Part shown: piece after piece, positions 6,581 through 11,409 of the stretch
Position numbering within the stretch: the first letter of the stretch is position 1
How the letters are laid out: each line of letters opens with the position of its first letter
From: an uncultured Verrucomicrobiota bacterium
GTDB lineage: Bacteria; Verrucomicrobiota; Kiritimatiellia; RFP12; UBA1067
Direction of reading: 5' to 3'
Length of the DNA: 11,409 nucleotides
Assembly (NCBI GenBank): GCA_945487985.1
Contig: CALYTX010000022.1
Location: 1-11,409, forward strand
The notes under the pieces: generated by a model
What the model saw: only the letters and a program-made list of their open reading frames with translations
Databases searched by the model: none
What the model was told of the DNA's origin: nothing
Made by a program: the position numbers and the translations under genes

Positions 6581-7996
6581 TCACTTGCCTTTCCTCGTAA
6601 CGGTTTGTCCATCTTTCGAATCTTTCACCTGCCACCCGAGACGGGAGATCTCATCTCGCAAACGGTCGCTTTCGGCCCAATCTTTTGCGGTGCGCGCCTG
6701 GGCGCGACGATTAAGCAAGTCCGCAACTTCGGCGGGGACTGGCTCTGCCGGCGTTTCATTGCCGAAGAAGATCACCCCCAACACCTCGTCCATACGCTTG
6801 AAAACAGCCAGGGCCTTGCTCGCGGAGAATGTCTCGCCTGGCAATTTCGCCAACGCGGCGTTGGTCCGTCTGACCAAATCGAAGAGCGCGGCAAATGCGC
6901 CCGGCAGATTGAGGTCGTCGTTGACTGCGGCGGCGAAATCATCGAGACATTCCGCGGCCCACGGCGGAGTTTCCCCGCCGTCAATACCGCTGGTTTTCGC
7001 AAACTTCTCAAGCTCGCCGGTGCAATGGTCGATGCGCGCAAGCGACTTGCGTGCATCATCAAGCGCCGAGAATGCGAAATTCAGTCCGCTGCGATAATGC
7101 GCGTTGATAAGCACAAAGCGAATCTCGCGCCCAGAATATCCCTTCTCGATCAAATCGCGCAGAGTGAAGAAATTCCCGAGCGACTTCGACATCTTCTCGC
7201 CGTTGACGCGCAGGTGCGCGCAATGCATCCAAGTGTTGACGAATGGTTTGCCAGTAGCCGCTTCGGCCTGAGCGATTTCGTTTTCGTGGTGCGGGAAGAG
7301 ATTATCGATGCCGCCAGTGTGCAAATCGAAAGTCTCGCCGAGATATTTCATCGACATCGCCGAACATTCGATGTGCCAGCCAGGGCGGCCGCGCCCCCAC
7401 GGAGAATCCCAGCCAACGGGTCCGTCAGACTCCTCCCAAGCCTTCCAGAGCGCGAAATCGCCGACATTTTCCTTGTCGTATTCGTCCGCGGCGCAGCGCT
7501 CACCTGTCCGCTGATTGTCGAAATCGATATGCGCGAGCTTCCCGTAGCCGGGAAATTTGCGGACATTGAAATACACCGAACCATCGTCGCTCTTGTAGGC
7601 AACGCCTTTTTCGATAAGAGTTTCGACGAGACGGATCATCTCGGGGATGTGATCGGTTGCAGCGGGATAAATCTCGGCTGGCTCGATATTAAGCTTCTTA
7701 AGATCGGCGAAGAAAGCGTCCTTGAACGTTCGCGTATAGTCGGCAAGCGCCACACCGGCGGCGTTGGCGCCGCGGATTGTCTTATCGTCGACATCGGTCA
7801 GGTTCATCACCTGCTTAATCTTCATGGCGTTGAATTTGATCGTGCGCCGGAGGATATCTTCGAATGCGTAGGCGCGGAAGTTGCCGATGTGGGCAAAATT
7901 ATAAACCGTCGGCCCGCAGGTGTAGAGCCTTATGGTGTTACCATCGAGCGGAACAAGTTCTTCGTTCCGGCGGGTCAGGGAATTGTATACTTTCAT
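6581..7996 (-). CDS. cysS: Cysteinyl-tRNA synthetase
   Basis: The 471-residue product is a class I aminoacyl-tRNA synthetase that charges tRNA-Cys in the cytoplasm; the length is normal for the family. Visible signatures are YTCGPTVYNFAHIGN (25-39, containing HIGH-type HIGN at 36-39), KMSKS (268-272) and the zinc ligands Cys27, Cys211, His236 and Glu240 (in WHIECSAMS and PHHENEIAQ). The DALR-type helical domain and anticodon-binding region occupy about 300-471. The start MKVYNSLTRR is the family-typical N-terminus. An in-frame TTG nine codons upstream would overlap speB and is less likely. The gene begins 8 nt after the speB stop and ends 2 nt before the beta-galactosidase ATG. No Shine-Dalgarno site precedes the ATG, whereas a perfect extended -10 box does. 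A strong housekeeping assignment. Confidence 0.97.
   Translation of the reverse strand: MKVYNSLTRRNEELVPLDGNTIRLYTCGPTVYNFAHIGNFRAYAFEDILRRTIKFNAMKIKQVMNLTDVDDKTIRGANAAGVALADYTRTFKDAFFADLKKLNIEPAEIYPAATDHIPEMIRLVETLIEKGVAYKSDDGSVYFNVRKFPGYGKLAHIDFDNQRTGERCAADEYDKENVGDFALWKAWEESDGPVGWDSPWGRGRPGWHIECSAMSMKYLGETFDLHTGGIDNLFPHHENEIAQAEAATGKPFVNTWMHCAHLRVNGEKMSKSLGNFFTLRDLIEKGYSGREIRFVLINAHYRSGLNFAFSALDDARKSLARIDHCTGELEKFAKTSGIDGGETPPWAAECLDDFAAAVNDDLNLPGAFAALFDLVRRTNAALAKLPGETFSASKALAVFKRMDEVLGVIFFGNETPAEPVPAEVADLLNRRAQARTAKDWAESDRLRDEISRLGWQVKDSKDGQTVTRKGK
6588..6596 (-). promoter_or_regulatory. Ribosome-binding site for the beta-galactosidase
   Basis: GAGGAAAGG lies in the last codons of cysS. 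Its AAAGG part is 9 nt before the ATG at 6578. It decides the start in favour of the signal-peptide Met over an in-frame GTG at 6635 deep inside cysS. Confidence 0.6.
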
Positions 7997-8003
7997 GGCT
8001 GAT

Positions 8004-8012
8004 ATTATACCA
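8004..8012 (-). promoter_or_regulatory. Extended -10 promoter element just upstream of cysS
   Basis: TGGTATAAT matches the extended -10 consensus (TGn plus TATAAT) exactly. It is formed by the last codons and stop of speB. Seven bases separate the hexamer from the cysS ATG at 7996, so transcription would begin at or very near that A. No good -35 match is seen at normal spacing, which extended -10 promoters can do without. Because the hexamer includes the speB stop codon it may be coincidental. Confidence 0.4.
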
Positions 8013-8907
8013 TAGTTGGCCAATCATCCGTTGATCGCAGAGAGGACGGCGGGCGCAGCGAGAGCAATTCCTCACGGAGAAACTTGCAGGCTAGCGCGGT
8101 CGATCTTCCGGAAGGATCGAGCTGGGGGTTGAGTTCGACATTGTCGATCCCAACCACAGCCAGCCTCTGCGCAATCAGGCGCATATTCCGCACCAGCCGC
8201 AGATAGCTCCATCCGCCCGCCTCGGGTGTTCCCGTGCCTGGAAATTCGGCCGGATCGACAACATCCATATCGATCGTCAGATAAACGGGTGCGCCGGAGG
8301 GAATGGTATCGATGACCTTCGCGAGCGTATCGTCGCCGAAAAGCTCGCTCGTGATGCGTCCTTGCAGCATGAATTCGCGCTCTTCGCCGGTTCCCGAGCG
8401 GATGCCGAACTGGAAAATACGTCCGTCGCCGAGCAAATCGTAGCAGCGTCGCATTACCGTGGCGTGGGAAAGAGGATTGCCAAGATAGTCCTCGCGCAAA
8501 TCGGCATGGGCGTCAAAATGTATGATATGCAGCTGCGGAAAAACTGCTGCGAGCGCCCTGACCGCGCCGAGGGTGACTAAATGTTCTCCGCCAAGCAGAA
8601 ACGGGATTTTACCGGCGGCGGCGATTTCCGCCGCGCGTGACTCAATCAGCGCCAGCGCACGCGCCTGGTCGCCGAAGGGAAGTTCGATATCGCCGGAGTC
8701 GAAAACCTTCGCGTCGAACGCCAAATCCCTACCGATAGCCATCGAATAAGTTTCGATGCCGACGCTTTCCATACGCATCGCGTTAGGTCCGAACCTCGTT
8801 CCCGGACGGAACGATGCTGTCGAATCGTACGGCGCACCGAAAAGGACGATTTCCGCCTCGTCGAAGGTGCATTCACAGCCGATGAACTGATTGGTTTTAG
8901 CTTGCAT
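8005..8907 (-). CDS. speB: Agmatinase / ureohydrolase family enzyme
   Basis: The 300-residue protein belongs to the arginase/agmatinase family of binuclear manganese ureohydrolases. Metal-ligand residues are all in place: His109 (GGEH), Asp132, His134 and Asp136 (DAHAD), and Asp213 and Asp215 (TIDMDVVDP). Further family motifs are GAPYDSTASFRPGTRFGP (24-41), SHATVMRR (147-154) and FPGTGTPEAGG (222-232). It would hydrolyse agmatine to putrescine and urea; N1-aminopropylagmatine is an alternative substrate in some bacteria. Its place after speA and speE supports a polyamine role over arginase. AGGAAAG sits 6 nt before the ATG. A short polar tail (283-300) extends past the conserved core. The 87-nt gap upstream is the largest in the cluster. 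Confidence 0.93.
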   Translation of the reverse strand: MQAKTNQFIGCECTFDEAEIVLFGAPYDSTASFRPGTRFGPNAMRMESVGIETYSMAIGRDLAFDAKVFDSGDIELPFGDQARALALIESRAAEIAAAGKIPFLLGGEHLVTLGAVRALAAVFPQLHIIHFDAHADLREDYLGNPLSHATVMRRCYDLLGDGRIFQFGIRSGTGEEREFMLQGRITSELFGDDTLAKVIDTIPSGAPVYLTIDMDVVDPAEFPGTGTPEAGGWSYLRLVRNMRLIAQRLAVVGIDNVELNPQLDPSGRSTALACKFLREELLSLRPPSSLRSTDDWPTMV

Positions 8908-8944
8908 AAAGAACTTTCCTGACGGGGATCGCGGTTGCTCGCGG

Positions 8945-8962
8945 CAAATATAGTTTACTATC
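8945..8962 (-). promoter_or_regulatory. AT-rich palindromic patch upstream of speB (possible promoter/operator)
   Basis: In the 87-nt gap between speE and speB (8908-8994), an AT-rich island breaks the GC-rich background. It contains the 12-bp inverted repeat ATAGT-tt-ACTAT (8950-8961) and, on the minus strand, TATATTTG (8945-8952). This could be an internal promoter with an operator for speB, cysS and downstream genes. No matching -35 element is clear. The rest of the gap shows no terminator; the speB ribosome-binding site AGGAAAG is at 8914-8920. Confidence 0.22.
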
Positions 8963-8994
8963 GCGTCTGGCTCGAGAACCCGCCGCGCAGATTC

Positions 8995-9852
8995 TCAGCG
9001 CGTCTCCTCTTCCTTGAGGATATCCAAAACGTAGTTGGGCAACGCGAAGGCGCCGCGGTGCAAGGCGGTGTTGTAGTAGCGTGTATTGATACGCAGCTTA
9101 TTCCAGCGCGCCTCGTCGAGATTGCCGATGGGGTGGTATTTTTTCGAGGCAAAGCCGAAAAGCCAGTGTCCAGATGGATAGCTGGGGATATGGCATTGGT
9201 AGACGGTCGAGACCGGGAATTCCATGGCGATATGCCGGTGGGCGTCGCGCACCGACTTCTGATGCGCGGCATAAAACGGTGATTCGTGCTGGTTGATGAG
9301 AATACCGTCGTCCCTGAGCGCCTTGAAGCATGTTCCATAGAACTCGCGAGTAAAGAGCCCCTCTGCCGGACCGTAGGGGTCGGAAGAGTCGACAATGATT
9401 AAATCGTATTCATTCTTCTTGGCACGCACATACCGCAGCCCTTCCTCGAACCACACTTTCACCCGGCGGTCTTTCAGCTTTGCCGAAGTGAAAGGCAGAA
9501 CCTTCTTGGAGAGCAGCACGACCTGTCGATCGCCTTCCACAAGGTCAATCGATTCAATCGAGCGGTATTTGGTCAGCTCGCGCACAGTTCCGCCGTCGCC
9601 GCCGCCGATCACCAGCACGTTTCTGGCGCGCGGATGCACCGCCAGCGGCACGTGAGTGATCATTTCATGGTAGATGAACTCGTCCTTCTCGGTAATCATC
9701 AACCCGCCGTCGAGAATAAGCACGCGTCCGAACGCCGGCGTGTCGAGAATATCGATTTGCTGTACGGCGCTTTTTTTGGATACGAGCTGTTCGGTCGCCT
9801 TGATCGAGAAGCGGACCTCGCCGGTATGTTCGTCGGTGTACCAAAGTTCCAT
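8995..9852 (-). CDS. speE: Spermidine synthase (polyamine aminopropyltransferase)
   Basis: The 285-residue protein transfers the aminopropyl group of decarboxylated AdoMet to putrescine (or possibly agmatine), in the cytoplasm. Motifs in order are LDGGLMITEKDEFIYHEM (47-64), the nucleotide-binding GGGDGG (83-88) with REL, LVEGD (104-108), and the catalytic-region VDSSDPYGPAEGLF (154-167), then NQHESPF. The length is typical. In the motif that usually reads Asp-Gly near the adenine pocket, this protein has Glu137-Gly138. The ATG at 9852 gives the usual family N-terminus (MELWYTDEHT), with GAAGGGA 11 nt upstream and a 20-nt gap after speA. An in-frame GTG at 9930 would overlap speA by 58 nt and is not preferred. 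Adjacent speE-speB is known from Bacillus subtilis. Confidence 0.95.
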   Translation of the reverse strand: MELWYTDEHTGEVRFSIKATEQLVSKKSAVQQIDILDTPAFGRVLILDGGLMITEKDEFIYHEMITHVPLAVHPRARNVLVIGGGDGGTVRELTKYRSIESIDLVEGDRQVVLLSKKVLPFTSAKLKDRRVKVWFEEGLRYVRAKKNEYDLIIVDSSDPYGPAEGLFTREFYGTCFKALRDDGILINQHESPFYAAHQKSVRDAHRHIAMEFPVSTVYQCHIPSYPSGHWLFGFASKKYHPIGNLDEARWNKLRINTRYYNTALHRGAFALPNYVLDILKEEETR

Positions 9853-9872
9853 AGCGGTGGATTTCCCTTCTT

Positions 9873-11318
9873 TCAGGCTACGACCTGCAGATAGTTCAGC
9901 GACATATCTTCCGTTCCCGTCATGAAGCACCCACGGTCGCGCGCAAAGAGAATGTGCTCGAGAATATCGGGGGTAATCCGCTCGCCCGGGGCGACGATCG
10001 GGATTCCGGGCGGATAGCTCATGACGAACTCGCCGGCGACGAGCCCGATCGATTCGCGCATTGGCACGCGCCGCTTGCGCGAGTAGAATGCGTCTTGCGG
10101 AATCATCGCGACATCGGGATCGATGTATTCATGGTCAAAAAGCCCGGCCGGGCTTCGTTCGTGCAGCCGCTTGACCTCGGCTAACGCGGATATGAGCCGT
10201 TCGACGTCCATCATGCGGTCGCCGGCGGAAAGAATGGCCAACAGATTGCCGATGTCGCCGAATTCGATCTGGATGCCGTAATCATCGCGCAAATAGTCGT
10301 AGACCTCGATTCCTGCAAGCCCTATGTCACGCGTGTGCACCGACAGCTTGGTGCGGTCGAAAGCGAAGGCCGCATCGCCGTCCACCAAATCGGGGCCGAA
10401 AGCGTAATAGCCGCCAAGCTCGTTGATCTCTTCGCGCGCATAGTCGGCGAACTCCATCGTTTTGCGGTAGATATCGCGCCCGTTACGCCAGAGGAAGCGC
10501 CGGGCCAGGTCGAGCGAGGAAAGCAGAAGGTAGTTCGCACTCGTCGATTGGGTAAGGGTGATGACTTGCCGGACATAGTCAGGGTTCACCGGCTTGCGTA
10601 CAAGCAGAATTGAGCTTTGCGTAAGCGACCCGCCGGTTTTATGGATTGAGGCCGCTGCCATGTCGGCACCGGCAGCCATCGCCGAGACGGGAAGCGCGTC
10701 GTGAAAATAGAAATGCGTCCCATGCGCTTCGTCGACGAGAACCATCATCCCGGCATCGTGAGCGAGCTGCACAATGCGCTCGAGGTCGGAACAAATGCCG
10801 TAATAGGTAGGGTTGTTCACCAGGATTGCCTTGGCATCGGGATTGGCGGCGATTGCTTTTTTCACATCGTCTATCGACATGCCCAGAGGAATTCCCAGAC
10901 GACGGTCGCGGCCGGGGTTGATGTAGACCGGTATTGCCCCATTGACGACCAGCGCATTAATGGCGCTGCGGTGGACATTCCGCGGCAGGATGATCTTATT
11001 GCCGCGGTTGGTAGCCGACCAAATCATCGTCTGCACCGCCGAGGTGGTGCCGTTGACCATGAAGAACGCATCGTCCGCCCCGAAAAGCTCCGCCGCGAGA
11101 TGTTGCGCGTCTTTGATCACCGAAACGGGATGACCGAGATTATCGAGCGGCTTCATGGAATTGACATCCAATTCCATGCACAGCTTGCCGAAATACTCCG
11201 GCAATTCAGGGTTCATCCTGCCGCCCTTATGGGCGGGCACGTCGAAATGCGCCAAGCGGTTTATCCGCTGCGCGTTCAATGCCTCTGCGAGAGGCGCGGA
11301 AGACTGTTGAAGGTCCAA
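9873..11318 (-). CDS. speA: PLP-dependent Orn/Lys/Arg decarboxylase, probable arginine decarboxylase
   Basis: The 481-residue product is a fold-type I PLP decarboxylase of the Bacillus SpeA / Orn-Lys-Arg decarboxylase family. It lacks the N-terminal wing domain of the large E. coli inducible decarboxylases. Landmarks are FDVPAHKGG (25-33), the PLP-aspartate motif VDEAHG (195-200), the Schiff-base lysine Lys227 in ASIHKTGG, and the C-terminal SYPPGIPIVAPGE (434-446). With speE and speB next, arginine to agmatine is the likely reaction; lysine or ornithine decarboxylation cannot be excluded. No ATG or GTG lies between the upstream in-frame stop (TGA at 11388-11390) and the conserved N-terminus. 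The start must therefore be the TTG at 11318, which has AGAGGG 9 nt upstream. An out-of-frame ATG at 11323 overlaps it. Confidence 0.92.
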   Translation of the reverse strand: MDLQQSSAPLAEALNAQRINRLAHFDVPAHKGGRMNPELPEYFGKLCMELDVNSMKPLDNLGHPVSVIKDAQHLAAELFGADDAFFMVNGTTSAVQTMIWSATNRGNKIILPRNVHRSAINALVVNGAIPVYINPGRDRRLGIPLGMSIDDVKKAIAANPDAKAILVNNPTYYGICSDLERIVQLAHDAGMMVLVDEAHGTHFYFHDALPVSAMAAGADMAAASIHKTGGSLTQSSILLVRKPVNPDYVRQVITLTQSTSANYLLLSSLDLARRFLWRNGRDIYRKTMEFADYAREEINELGGYYAFGPDLVDGDAAFAFDRTKLSVHTRDIGLAGIEVYDYLRDDYGIQIEFGDIGNLLAILSAGDRMMDVERLISALAEVKRLHERSPAGLFDHEYIDPDVAMIPQDAFYSRKRRVPMRESIGLVAGEFVMSYPPGIPIVAPGERITPDILEHILFARDRGCFMTGTEDMSLNYLQVVA

Positions 11319-11319
11319 T

Positions 11320-11409
11320 TCATGAAACCCTCTGCCAGGTTGGTTCGCAGGGACGTTGCTTCCCGTCGTGCACCCACACGTGGAGAGTCATCCTGTACGA
11401 ACTGAACGG
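11320..11409 (-). CDS. C-terminal end of an unidentified gene upstream of speA (partial)
   Basis: A minus-strand frame is open from the right edge of the window to a TGA at 11320-11322, about 29 residues. Its tail reads roughly TLHVWVHDGKQRPCEPTW followed by four residues. The stop is separated from the speA TTG by a single base (TGA-A-TTG), a spacing typical of coupled operon genes, which argues for a real upstream gene. The product is not recognisable from this fragment. A short open frame by chance is possible. Confidence 0.38.
   Translation of the reverse strand, partial: PFSSYRMTLHVWVHDGKQRPCEPTWQRVS
11328..11333 (-). promoter_or_regulatory. Ribosome-binding site AGAGGG for speA
   Basis: AGAGGG lies 9 nt before the TTG at 11318 and only 4 nt before an out-of-frame ATG at 11323. 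The spacing favours TTG. This supports the non-ATG start, the only candidate in the speA frame. Confidence 0.5.

Noticed and set aside
6579..6635. Earlier GTG start for the beta-galactosidase at 6635
   Set aside because: It would place 19 residues before the signal peptide and overlap cysS by 55 nt; the ATG at 6578 has a good ribosome-binding site.
6545..8002. A 485-codon plus-strand open frame antisense to cysS and the start of the beta-galactosidase gene
   Set aside because: cysS on the other strand is unmistakable. The plus frame lacks recognisable domains and mirrors the codon pattern of a GC-rich gene.
7997..8023. Earlier TTG start for cysS at 8023
   Set aside because: It would add nine residues not typical of the family and overlap speB; the MKVYNSL start fits homologues.
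8931..8990. CGCGGC/GCCGCG inverted repeat between speE and speB as a terminator
   Set aside because: The arms are 6 bp with a loop near 40 nt and no T-run follows.
9853..9930. Earlier GTG start for speE at 9930
   Set aside because: It would overlap speA by 58 nt and add a non-family extension; the ATG at 9852 has a GAAGGGA site.

Overview
The window reads almost entirely from the minus strand as one tightly packed gene cluster. In transcription order (right to left) it holds a partial gene end, speA (arginine decarboxylase), speE (spermidine synthase), speB (agmatinase family), cysS (cysteinyl-tRNA synthetase), a secreted GH2 beta-galactosidase, a small single-pass membrane protein, and a long frame joining RmlD (dTDP-4-dehydrorhamnose reductase) to a secreted GH95-like glycoside hydrolase. 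Gaps are short (ATGA overlap, 1, 2, 8, 20, 36 and 87 nt), so one or a few operons are likely. No tRNA, rRNA, CRISPR array, insertion sequence or convincing terminator is visible.

The organism is a moderately GC-rich, probably Gram-negative bacterium that uses Shine-Dalgarno sites. The two hydrolases have signal peptides and would work outside the cytoplasm. A glycan-degrading member of the PVC group (Verrucomicrobiota, Kiritimatiellae or Lentisphaerae) is my best guess. It rests on gene content, on the small GspF-N-like plus transmembrane protein, and on general impression, not on any search.

Right part (about 8.0-11.4 kb): the polyamine module. SpeA would make agmatine from arginine, SpeB would remove urea, and SpeE would add an aminopropyl group. 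No speD (AdoMet decarboxylase) is present in the window. Middle (6.6-8.0 kb): cysS, a housekeeping gene. It has no visible ribosome-binding site, and a perfect extended -10 box lies immediately upstream, so a leaderless transcript is possible.

Left part (0.06-6.6 kb): beta-galactosidase, the small membrane protein, and the RmlD/GH95 frame. The GH95 half begins with its own ATG and signal peptide directly after RmlD's natural end. The last RmlD codon is TCA, one base from TGA or TAA, so this looks like two adjoining genes whose stop codon was lost or misread. The two exported hydrolases could act in turn on fucosylated or similarly capped galactosides. At the extreme left a plus-strand frame appears to converge and overlap the hydrolase's 3' end.

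I see no clearly new multi-gene system. The points most worth checking are the RmlD/GH95 junction, the possible leaderless cysS promoter, the TTG start of speA, the polyamine route, and a 9-nt tandem repeat coding an (S-N-x) linker in the beta-galactosidase.
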